64,000 bases of DNA, from the NCBI GenBank assembly GCA_010672965.1, contig JAAHFN010000029.1, positions 1 through 64,000 on the forward strand. Reading direction: 5' to 3'. Source of the DNA: Oscillatoria sp. SIO1A7. Lineage in GTDB: Bacteria > Cyanobacteriota > Cyanobacteriia > Cyanobacteriales > Laspinemataceae. A program made the position numbers and the translations under genes. Of the stretch, positions 44,010 to 51,629 are shown piece by piece. Within the stretch, counting starts at the first letter, position 1. Each line of letters opens with the position of its first letter. The notes beneath the pieces were generated by a model, which was not told the origin of the DNA, did not search any database, and worked only from the letters and a program-made list of their open reading frames with translations.

Positions 44010-44891
44010 TTAATAATTGTCAATTACTTCTCTTTTAAAATAGCTATATCCTTTCTCTATTATAGGGAGCAACAGTACCAAAGATCCTAATAGGCAAGCG
44101 GAATATACATCTCCACCCCAGCCAGCATGCATCCATTCAAATAGCTCGTCTCTACCCGTTCCATGAAAAAAGGTTAGAATAGTATTGCGGATGATATTGC
44201 CAGTGACGCTAACCACAACGGTACTTACCAAAAACAAAATACTTTTCCCTCGCGAAAATTTGCCACTCCAATACAGAAGCATCAAGGCTACATAAAGACT
44301 GGTTAGCAACATTTTCAGCCCGGAACAGTGAGGAGCGACTTCTACTACAGTCTCGCCGACGTATAGATAAATATTTTCTACAGTTACGTCAATGCCAAAC
44401 TGTAGCAATATCAAGCCAGCGGTGCCGGCGATAAAACTCTGGAGCGGCAAGGTGTAAGGAGAAATTAAGTAGGGAAGTTGGTTAGGAGTAGCCAGCACAA
44501 CCAGTAATAGGGGAAATTTTTGCAGCTTTAATCCGGGAAATCCTTTTAGCCACAAGCAAATGCCAGCTAGTACGATTGGCAAAGAAAGATTGACAAAATC
44601 TGGCACGCCAGTGAGATAAAAGAATCCTGCAAGCAAGAGCAAGGCAGCTCCGAGGGGATGGGCTGTATCTGTCAGCCGCTGCCAGCGCTTTCGTTGTTGC
44701 CAACTTATCCAGGCTGCGAAGGGCAGACCAATCAAACCGTGGCTGAAGTATTCATGCTCTAGGCTGATGCTTTTATACATCCAGCCATGATACCAATGCA
44801 GCATGAGCGGTGCATAGACTGCCGCCAGAACTGCGATAATAATCCAGCCTAAATATTGTTCTACAAAGTTGATTTTATGTTGGATTTGCAT
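44010..44891 (-). CDS. Cyanobacterial exosortase
   Basis: A 293-residue integral membrane cysteine transpeptidase with about eight helices. The three catalytic residues of the exosortase/archaeosortase family are visible: Cys in VEVAPHCSGLKMLL, Arg in TGNIIRNTILTFFHG and His in EWMHAGWGGDVYS. It recognises PEP-CTERM tails, cleaves them and probably attaches the protein to another molecule outside the cell. The accessory gene follows at once. I cannot decide between the A and B types of cyanoexosortase. The PEP-CTERM protein at 26066 is a candidate substrate. Confidence 0.9.
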   Translation of the reverse strand: MQIQHKINFVEQYLGWIIIAVLAAVYAPLMLHWYHGWMYKSISLEHEYFSHGLIGLPFAAWISWQQRKRWQRLTDTAHPLGAALLLLAGFFYLTGVPDFVNLSLPIVLAGICLWLKGFPGLKLQKFPLLLVVLATPNQLPYLISPYTLPLQSFIAGTAGLILLQFGIDVTVENIYLYVGETVVEVAPHCSGLKMLLTSLYVALMLLYWSGKFSRGKSILFLVSTVVVSVTGNIIRNTILTFFHGTGRDELFEWMHAGWGGDVYSACLLGSLVLLLPIIEKGYSYFKREVIDNY

Positions 44892-45142
44892 GGCACAAAA
44901 CTGGGGTGTAGGCTGTAGGGTGTAGGGTGTAGGGGTTTTAATTAAGGTGTAGTGCGTAGTAGGGTGGGCTGTGGCCAGCCTTTTCTGTTGCTGGCTTGGG
45001 ACTTCGCGTCTGATGTCCGCGCTCTCGTATTTAAGTGCGTAATAGCTTATGCGTAAGTCCTATCCAAGTCTCCTTCTTCTCCCTACACCCCACACCCCAC
45101 ACCCTACACCCTAGTTTTTTGCCCAATTCCCCATTCCCTTAT
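44892..45142. repeat. Heptamer arrays and a solitary family A right end
   Basis: TGTAGGG heptamers lie at about 44905-44935 and CCCCACA/CCCTACA heptamers at 45080-45112. TATGCGTAAGTCCTA at 45048-45062 is a family A right end without a left partner. No gene is seen. Confidence 0.7.
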
Positions 45143-46282
45143 CTAAATTAATGACTTAATGGCGTCAACTACTTGCTGTATTTGCTCGTCGCTCAAGCCA
45201 AAATACATGGGTAAAGATAATATCTGCTGGCATAGGGCTTCGGCGTGGGGGAAGTCGCCTTCCTGGTAGCCCAGGTATTTATAAGCCGGTTGGAGGTGAC
45301 AGGGAATCGGGTAGTGAATGCCGTTTTGGATGCCTTTGGCGCGCAGCTCTTCTTGGAGTATTTGGCGATCGACTGGGCATTCATCAGTTACGCGGATGAC
45401 ATAAAGATGATAAACGTGACCCGTGCCGCTTTGGTTTTCAATGGGGATAATTCCTTTGGATCGCAGCGGTTCCAGCGCCGCATCATATTTTTGAGCTACC
45501 TGGTTGCGCCACTGGTTCCAAGTCTGCAAGTGAGGGAGCTTCACATTGAGGATAGCAGCTTGGATGGTGTCGAGGCGGCTGTTCGTGCCCAGTTCTGTAT
45601 GTAGGTATTTTTGAGGGGCTCCGTAATTGCGTAAAGTTCGCATTGTTGTAGCGAGATGGGCATCTTGCGTCAAGATAATGCCGCCATCCCCAAAAGCTCC
45701 TAGATTTTTGCTGGGATAGAGACTAAATGCGGCTACAGTGCCAACAGAACCGGCGCGATCGCCTTCTCGCTCTGCTAGATGGGCTTGAGAGGCATCTTCC
45801 AATATTGTCAAGTTGTATTTGCTGGCTAGCTTCCGGAGTTGGCTCGGGGAAACCATCTGGCCGTAAAGATGGACGGGAAGCAGGGCTTTGGTTTTCGGGG
45901 TTATAGCAGCTTCGACAGCAGCTAGGTCAATTAAGGCCGTGTTTGGGTCGGCATCGACTAAGACTGGAGTTGCCCCAGCACGGATAACGCCGATTAGGGT
46001 AGCGATGAATGTGTTGGCCGGAACGATAACTTCGTCCCCCACCCCAATTCCGCAGGCTCCCAGACTCAGGGCGATCGCATCAGTTCCGCAAGCAACTCCA
46101 ATCCCATAGTCTGCATTACTTGCCATTGCAAAGGCAGACTCAAACTCGGCCACGGCTTTGCCCAAGATAAAATCTCCTCGCTGCAGCACATTCTCAATTG
46201 CTTGCTCTATCTTGTCTTGAAGCAATTCGTGCATCGGCTTGAGGTCAACAAAGGGAACGATCGCAGAAGTGCTAGCAGCCAT
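45143..46282 (-). CDS. DegT/DnrJ/EryC1/StrS family sugar aminotransferase
   Basis: PLP-dependent enzyme that aminates a keto sugar nucleotide. From the ATG at 46282 (MAASTSAIVPFVDLKPM) it has 379 residues; a TTG twelve codons upstream is also open but less likely. The PLP lysine lies in FSLYPSKNLGAFGDGG, preceded by the conserved ILEDASQAHLAE and VPANTFIATLIGVIRAGATP. HYPIPCHLQPAYKYLGY is typical of the C-terminal part. Next to export genes it probably makes an amino sugar for the polysaccharide. Confidence 0.93.
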   Translation of the reverse strand: MAASTSAIVPFVDLKPMHELLQDKIEQAIENVLQRGDFILGKAVAEFESAFAMASNADYGIGVACGTDAIALSLGACGIGVGDEVIVPANTFIATLIGVIRAGATPVLVDADPNTALIDLAAVEAAITPKTKALLPVHLYGQMVSPSQLRKLASKYNLTILEDASQAHLAEREGDRAGSVGTVAAFSLYPSKNLGAFGDGGIILTQDAHLATTMRTLRNYGAPQKYLHTELGTNSRLDTIQAAILNVKLPHLQTWNQWRNQVAQKYDAALEPLRSKGIIPIENQSGTGHVYHLYVIRVTDECPVDRQILQEELRAKGIQNGIHYPIPCHLQPAYKYLGYQEGDFPHAEALCQQILSLPMYFGLSDEQIQQVVDAIKSLI

Positions 46283-46654
46283 AAGCCAAAAAAACCTAAA
46301 GTGATTAATAAGGGACAAACCGGGCGCGCTATGAACCGAGAGGCCGTCAATAAATTAAGTAAAATTTACTCAAATTTTTGGCTCGAATTACATATCGCCT
46401 CTAGTGCGCGCCATAGTTGGTATATAAGTATCTATCTGTAGCATTTATAAATCCAAATGGTATAGCAAGTAAGCAGTTAGCTGTCAGCTTTTAGCACAAG
46501 CATTGCCAGGTGGGTTGCGGCGTTTCGCGCTTAGCGACATGAAAGGCAGAGCCTGCCCTCATATTGCCCTAGCCTTAATGCGTAGTGCTATAAGAAAGCC
46601 CAAGTCCCATACTTCTGTTATGCACCAGATGAGGGCATTTTGAGGTAGCGACCT

Positions 46655-47099
46655 TGTAAAGACCTTGTAAAGAGTCTGTAAAGATCTTGAAATTAATCTA
46701 GTCAGCCGATTCTCCTCGTAGGGAGCGAGAGGGCCTAGGGGCTTTCCGGCCGTAAGCTCTCTGCGCATACACTCCGGTGCCGATCGCGCTGACCGCTGAC
46801 CGCTGACCGCTTATTGCTGTAAAGACCTTGTAAAGAGTCTGTAAAGATCTTGAAATTAACAGGACTTACGCAACGACAAAGAGCGTTCGCGAAGCGTCTC
46901 CGCAGGAGACGCTTCGCGAACGCGGGGGGATTGCCCCTACAAAACTAGATATGGACAGTTTGCGTAAGTCCTGATTAATCTAGTCAGCCGATTCTCCTCG
47001 TAGGGAGCGAGAGGGCCTAGGGGCTTTCCGGCCGTAAGCTCTCTGCGCATACACTCCGGTGCCGATCGCGCTGACCGCTGACCGCTGACCGCTTATTGC
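46655..47099. repeat. 163-bp tandem duplication, second copy carrying a MITE
   Basis: Copy 1 (46655-46817) and copy 2 (46818-47099) are the same from TGTAAAGACCTTGTAAAGAG to GACCGCTTATTGC as far as I can compare. Copy 2 is longer by 119 bp, exactly one 114-bp family A element plus its 5-bp duplication. The unit contains no gene. The preceding stretch 46283-46654 also shows none. Confidence 0.92.
46860..46973. mobile_element. Family A MITE with empty site next to it
   Basis: 114 bp with perfect 14-bp ends CAGGACTTACGCAA and TTGCGTAAGTCCTG and ATTAA on both sides (46855-46859 and 46974-46978). The unoccupied sequence GAAATTAATCTAG is at about 46689-46701. The core is a 40-bp palindrome of GCGTTCGCGAAGCGTCTCC and its complement. 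Confidence 0.95.
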
Positions 47100-47135
47100 T
47101 ATACAATTAGTTACAAAACTTAGCATCTATTTACA

Positions 47136-48059
47136 ATGGCAGCTACTTCCTCCCTACCCACAAGCGAGATTGCCAGGGAAATTACTGGCGAAATAACCGG
47201 CGAGACTTGGCAATGGCGCGGCCATAACATTCACTACGTCCGCAGTCCTGGCTCCCATCCCGGCCGCCCTCCTTTACTATTAGTCCACGGTTTTGGCGCT
47301 TCCACGAACCATTGGCGCAAAAACATCGCTCAATTGCAAAATGATTTCGAGGTTTGGGCTATCGACCTTTTGGGCTTCGGAGCTTCGGACAAAGCAGACT
47401 GCCAGTACAGCGGCGATCTCTGGCGAGACCAATTGCACGACTTTATCCAAGAAGTTGTCGGCGCACCGGTCGTTTTGGCGGGTAACTCTTTGGGAGGTTA
47501 TGCGGCTCTGTGCGTCGCGGCGCAGCGACCGGAATCCGCAGTGGGTCTGGTTTTGCTTAACAGCGCCGGTCCTTTTACTCCCGCCGAACCCCAGCCGGAA
47601 CCGCCTTTCTATCGCAAAGCTCTCGGTAGCGCTATGAAATGGCTGTTCTGGCAAGATTGGTTTAGTTTTCTGGTATTTCAGTGGACTCGCCGGCGATCGC
47701 TCATTCGCAAAACTCTGGAAAAAGTCTATCTGGACAAGAGCGCTGTCACAGACCAACTGGTAGAAGATATTTATCGTCCCTCTTGCGACCCTGGGGCAGC
47801 CCGAGTTTTTGCCTCAGTTTTCAAGACTCCTTCCGGCGAAAAAGTTGATGTCTTGCTTGGGGAGCTGACAAAACCTCTTTTAATGCTCTGGGGAGAAGCA
47901 GATCCTTGGATGAATGTCCCAGAAAGGGCTTTGTCTTTTCGGCAATACTATCCCGAGCTAACAGAATACTATCTGCAAGCAGGCCATTGTCCCCATGATG
48001 AAGTACCCGATCGCGTCAACGAGCTGATTCGCTCCTGGGTGCTGTCGTCCATTATATAG
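47136..48059 (+). CDS. Alpha/beta fold hydrolase
   Basis: A 307-residue alpha/beta hydrolase. The oxyanion region is LLLVHGFGASTNHWRKN, the nucleophile elbow is LAGNSLGGYAAL (Ser at about 117), the acid is in LLMLWGEADPW and the His in QAGHCPHDEVPD. It resembles cyanobacterial and plastid hydrolases related to haloalkane dehalogenases and pheophytinase-like proteins; the substrate is not known. The N-terminus includes a small ITGEITGE repeat. It stands alone, just behind the duplication. Confidence 0.88.
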   Translation: MAATSSLPTSEIAREITGEITGETWQWRGHNIHYVRSPGSHPGRPPLLLVHGFGASTNHWRKNIAQLQNDFEVWAIDLLGFGASDKADCQYSGDLWRDQLHDFIQEVVGAPVVLAGNSLGGYAALCVAAQRPESAVGLVLLNSAGPFTPAEPQPEPPFYRKALGSAMKWLFWQDWFSFLVFQWTRRRSLIRKTLEKVYLDKSAVTDQLVEDIYRPSCDPGAARVFASVFKTPSGEKVDVLLGELTKPLLMLWGEADPWMNVPERALSFRQYYPELTEYYLQAGHCPHDEVPDRVNELIRSWVLSSII

Positions 48060-48060
48060 C

Positions 48061-48095
48061 TCTCAGCTCTCAGCTCTCAGCTCTCAGCTCTCAGC
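48061..48095. repeat. CTCTCAG heptamers after the hydrolase gene
   Basis: Five copies of CTCTCAG begin at the stop codon of the hydrolase gene, followed by a CTTTAAGCC motif. They belong to the TCAGC-type repeats seen throughout the window. Confidence 0.8.
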
Positions 48096-48184
48096 TTTAA
48101 GCCTATTGCCGTTACTAGCTTTGGCGGTTTTTTAATTGTCCTAAACTCTTGGGCGTATTGCCATACAACCAAACATAACGAGCA

Positions 48185-48658
48185 TTAATAATAAAACCGC
48201 AAGTGAATTCTGGGGTTGAGCAGCCTATCGATGGGTTTGCCTCTTTCTAGATGTTCTTCTACGATCGCCTCTACATCACTTGGCTTCACTCGGCAATACC
48301 AGATTCGATCTGGGGATACTCTGACAGTCGGCCCAGAACTGCATTGCCCCATGCAACCGCTGCTTTCGACTCTGGTTCCCGGAGGAAGCTGGGCTTGCCG
48401 AAAAGCCTCCAGAACTTCCGCCGAGCCGCTGCGATCGCAGGATTGGTACTGGCAAACCCAGACTGTTTTTTCTGGCTCTGGGCCGTCTGAAGGGTCTTCT
48501 GGCTCTGGGCTTTGAGAGTTTAGGCTTTGAGAGTTTGTACTTTCTGGCTTTGGGTTTTCTGGCTTTGGGTTTTCTGGCTTTGGGTTTTCTGGCTTTGGGT
48601 TTTCTGGCTTTGGGCTTTCTGATTCGGGAAAGGTCTTCTCGTTTTCCTTTGCTTTCAC
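48185..48658 (-). CDS. Thioredoxin-like [2Fe-2S] ferredoxin domain protein
   Basis: The 157-residue protein has an N-terminal repeat of PKPEN (five units, about 16-40), then a low-complexity SQSLNSQSPEPED stretch, then a thioredoxin-like 2Fe-2S domain at about 66-145. Cluster cysteines are CQYQSC and SGCMGQCSSGP. The domain is like that of NuoE/HoxE and small ferredoxins and probably transfers electrons. The repeat tail is encoded by a 15-bp tandem repeat at 48537-48612 and is likely disordered. Confidence 0.87.
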   Translation of the reverse strand: MKAKENEKTFPESESPKPENPKPENPKPENPKPENPKPESTNSQSLNSQSPEPEDPSDGPEPEKTVWVCQYQSCDRSGSAEVLEAFRQAQLPPGTRVESSGCMGQCSSGPTVRVSPDRIWYCRVKPSDVEAIVEEHLERGKPIDRLLNPRIHLRFYY

Positions 48659-48832
48659 GATATTAGATTGCTATACAAATCTTTACATTACCTCATTTTA
48701 ACTGCACGGATTAACTGCAAGGATAGTGAGGAGCGATCGCGCGGGGACGATAGGCTAATTTGGTGGATTTTTTAGCGCCAGCCTGCACTTGTGACCTAAT
48801 ATCGAGGAGCTAATCGCGTCTTATAGCAGTAA

Positions 48833-48996
48833 TATCTAATCCGGTTAAACAGTCACAGTTTGTAGGGGCGGTGCCCCCGGGAGCGCCCCAGACCAATTGG
48901 GGCAACCGGGGTCGTTCGCAAAGCGTCTCCGCCCCTGAGAATCGCTCTTTGGATTGCCCCTACGGGATTTATGGAACAGCGGAAGCGGATTTGATA
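48833..48996. mobile_element. Family B MITE
   Basis: The ends TATCTAATCCGG and GCGGATTTGATA are flanked by TAA on both sides. The interior holds GGGGCGGTGCCCCCGGGAGCGCCCC and GTTCGCAAAGCGTCTCC. The rest of 48659-49119 shows only HIP1 sites and TCAGC repeats. Confidence 0.85.
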
Positions 48997-49119
48997 TAAG
49001 CAGTCAGCAGTCAGCTTTTAGCACAAGCATTCCCGTTCGCCCCGGAGAGTAAACCTTTAATTGCCCTAACCTTAATGGGTAGTGCTATACAATTTGAGAA
49101 ATGCTATACAAGTAAAAAA

Positions 49120-49791
49120 ATGAGCATTAGTCCTGAATCGGTGCAGCAGCAGTTAAAGTCAGAGGATGTAGGCGATCGCCTGCAAGGATTAAATAATTTG
49201 CGACAACTAGAGCCAAAAATAGCTTTTGAAGCCATACAAGGGGTAATAAAAGATGGTAACGTTCGCGTGCGATATGCCGCTACTAGCCAACTGGCAACTG
49301 TAGGGAATCAGGATCCGCAAGTGGCTTTAACTTTGCTGCGCGATCGCCTGCACGAAGATCCGGAAATTGATGTCCAAGCTGCAGCCGCAGATGCTTTAGG
49401 CGGCCTGAAGTTATCAGAAGCATTTGAAGACCTGGAGCAAAAGTATAAGGGCACTACAGAGTGGATTCTCAAAGTGAGCATTATTGCTGCTTTGGGGGAA
49501 ATGGGAGATTCTCGCGGCTTTGAAATGCTCAAAGATGCCATAGAAAATGGCCAGCCCCTCGTCCAGACCGTGGCCATCAGCAGTTTGGGAGAACTAGGCG
49601 ATCGGCGGGCAGTAGAATTGCTGCTGCCCTTGGCCTCCAATCCCGATTGGCAAATTCGCCATAGAATCGCTGTAGCCCTAGGATTGCTAGGTGGCGAGGA
49701 AGTAATATCCATTTTAGAAGAACTAGCCGAAGACAAAACAGAACTTGTTGCTCTAACAGCTCGTTCTAGCTTAGAGTCAATTAAAGCTTGA
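49120..49791 (+). CDS. HEAT-repeat protein, NblB/phycobilin lyase-like
   Basis: From the ATG at 49120 (MSISPESVQQQLKSEDVGDR) it has 223 residues made of about six HEAT-like helical repeats (VRVRYAATSQLATVGNQD, PLVQTVAISSLGELGDRRAV). This is the family called NblB, involved in phycobilisome degradation, and is related to the CpcE/F bilin lyases. Whether this copy acts in phycobilisome breakdown is inferred. An earlier in-frame ATG at 49075 falls in repeat sequence and is not favoured. Confidence 0.82.
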   Translation: MSISPESVQQQLKSEDVGDRLQGLNNLRQLEPKIAFEAIQGVIKDGNVRVRYAATSQLATVGNQDPQVALTLLRDRLHEDPEIDVQAAAADALGGLKLSEAFEDLEQKYKGTTEWILKVSIIAALGEMGDSRGFEMLKDAIENGQPLVQTVAISSLGELGDRRAVELLLPLASNPDWQIRHRIAVALGLLGGEEVISILEELAEDKTELVALTARSSLESIKA

Positions 49792-49794
49792 GAG

Positions 49795-49905
49795 TTCTGA
49801 GCTTAAGAGTTTTAGTTTTGAGTTTTGAATTTTGAGTTTTGAATTTGAGATTGATAACTTAAAACTTAAAACTCAAAACTAAAAACTAAAAATTTTCCCA
49901 ATTTC
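49795..49905. repeat. TTTTGAG / CTCAAAA hairpin between convergent genes
   Basis: Five TTTTGA units on the top strand are followed by AAAACTTAAAACTCAAAACTAAAAACTAAAAA, giving a long A-T rich hairpin. It lies between the NblB-like and GGDEF genes and can end both transcripts. Confidence 0.65.
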
Positions 49906-49910
49906 CTTTT

Positions 49911-50951
49911 TCATAAAGTTTGCGTGCAGCAAAGATTGCGACCCTGATGCTTGGCCCAATATAGTGCCGTGTCTGCCCCTGCAATCAAATTTTCTGGTGC
50001 AGTTTCCGGGGAAGGAACTATAGTGGCTGCCCCCAAGCTCAGGGTCACATATTGGCTAACCTTTGATTTAGGATGGGGTATCTGCAAATCTCTAATCCGC
50101 AAGCGAATTTGATAGGCAATTCTAACTGCACAGGCTGCATCGGTATTCGGCAAAATAACGGCAAACTCTTCTCCTCCATAGCGCGCCACAAAATCTCCGC
50201 TCCGCTTGAGAGCGCTTTTAAGTGCCATAGCCACCCGCTTGAGACAACTGTCTCCAGCTTGATGGCCGAAAGTGTCGTTGTAAAGTTTAAAAAAATCGAC
50301 ATCACACATAATCATAGATAAAGGGGCACTTTGGCACATCATTCTCCACCATTCACACTCTAGAGTTTCGTCAAATAAGCGGCGATTGGCCAATTGAGTC
50401 AGGCCGTCTCTACAGGCAAGGCTTTGCAACTCTTGAATCGCAGCTTCGAGTTTTTCGCAAAGCTGCGATTGTTGGATGAGACGCTTAACTCTTTGGCGCA
50501 GTACCGGCCAATGAATGGGTTTAGTAACGTAGTCCGTAGCACCTACATCAAAGGCTCTATCTACGGACTCTGCATCCTCCAAAGCTGTAATCATTAATAC
50601 GGGAGTTTGTGCCGAACCGGGTAGCTTTTGCAACTGGCTACAGCAGGCAAAGCCGTCCATGATTGGCATGATGGCATCGAGCAGAACAATATTGGGGCTG
50701 AGGCGAACGTAGGCTTCTATCCCCGCTTCGCCGTCTTCCGCCTCTGCTACTCGATAGCCTTCTTGCTCCATTAGTTCTCGCAGCAGAGTTCTGGTGCTGC
50801 GATCGTCTTCTACTAGCAGAACTAAGGGAGGTTCCTTGTCGGAGGATATGGCAGCAAATCTAGCAAGGACCTCTTCCCTGGAACTTTGCCAGTTGTTTAA
50901 AGGAATTCCTGACGATAGTGCCGAGGCAGAACAAGGCAATAAATAAGTCAT
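49911..50951 (-). CDS. Response regulator with diguanylate cyclase domain
   Basis: A 346-residue protein with a receiver domain at about 42-158 (LLVEDDRSTRTLL, phospho-acceptor Asp in NIVLLDAIMPIMDG, Lys in YVTKPI) and a GGDEF domain at about 175-340. The active site is RYGGEEFAVIL and an inhibitory RxxD motif (RSGD) sits five residues before it, so product inhibition by cyclic di-GMP is likely. The substrate site DVDFFKLYNDTFGHQAGD is intact. No cognate kinase is adjacent on the same transcript; the hybrid kinase at 51630 is the nearest. Confidence 0.93.
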   Translation of the reverse strand: MTYLLPCSASALSSGIPLNNWQSSREEVLARFAAISSDKEPPLVLLVEDDRSTRTLLRELMEQEGYRVAEAEDGEAGIEAYVRLSPNIVLLDAIMPIMDGFACCSQLQKLPGSAQTPVLMITALEDAESVDRAFDVGATDYVTKPIHWPVLRQRVKRLIQQSQLCEKLEAAIQELQSLACRDGLTQLANRRLFDETLECEWWRMMCQSAPLSMIMCDVDFFKLYNDTFGHQAGDSCLKRVAMALKSALKRSGDFVARYGGEEFAVILPNTDAACAVRIAYQIRLRIRDLQIPHPKSKVSQYVTLSLGAATIVPSPETAPENLIAGADTALYWAKHQGRNLCCTQTL

Positions 50952-51629
50952 TTTAATAACATAACTCGATGCTATAGCTATCCTAAATTATTTGTGAAAA
51001 CTGTGGCGCTGGCAACAGTCGTGCTGTCGCCGCGATCGCGCCAACAGATTGGACAAGGAGTTACTATATATAAATAAGATAATGGCTCTATGGGTCGAGA
51101 ATGTCGATCTCTGTTAGTGAAATTTGGCGATCGCTCTGCCTCGATCCCAGTGATGCCAGTCACTCGGGCTTTTTTGCCCCGGGTGAGAATTTACAGAAAT
51201 AAAACCATATTCTAAGGTTTTGGTGGTTTTTGGCCATAGACTTCCCCTGCCACAGCCATACCGAGCATTCCTTCTAGGGTCAGATGGCCGCTTTATCTTC
51301 TTAAATTTAAGATCTAGCATTAAAGATATATTTTATTTATAATTTAATTTTTAAAAAAAATATAGCACTACGAATTCAGGTTAAAACAGCTATATAGCAG
51401 TAAGCGGTCAGCTCTCAGCATTCAGCAGTCAGCTAAAGTCCTGCGATTCTTCGCAATAGAGACATTTGTAACTGTCAAACACCTTAATCGGTAATGCTAT
51501 AAGACTCGGGGCGAATGCCATATGCCCAAGGCGAGGGCAGACAGCCCAGTAGGGGTAGTCTCCGTAGTCTCCCCTGTAGCTGCCGCACAAATCCCGTAGG
51601 GGCAGTCCTCCTGTGGCCGCCCCGAGCCG
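50952..51629. other. 678-bp gap with repeat fragments
   Basis: From 51340 to 51500 there are family D-type ends (TATAGCACTACG, TATAGCAGTAAGC) and TCAGC repeats, then a GTAGGGG..CCCCTA palindrome region to 51625. Between 51100 and 51320 a 68-codon minus-strand frame (MLDLKFKKIKRPSDPRR) has no recognisable homology; within it a 15-codon frame MAVAGEVYGQKPPKP has AAGGA placed nine bases upstream. Neither is claimed as a gene. Confidence 0.45.

Noticed and set aside
51114-51320. 68-codon minus-strand frame beginning MLDLKFKKIKRPSD
   Set aside because: The composition is not protein-like over its length and there is no homology I recognise; kept only as a note in the gap description.
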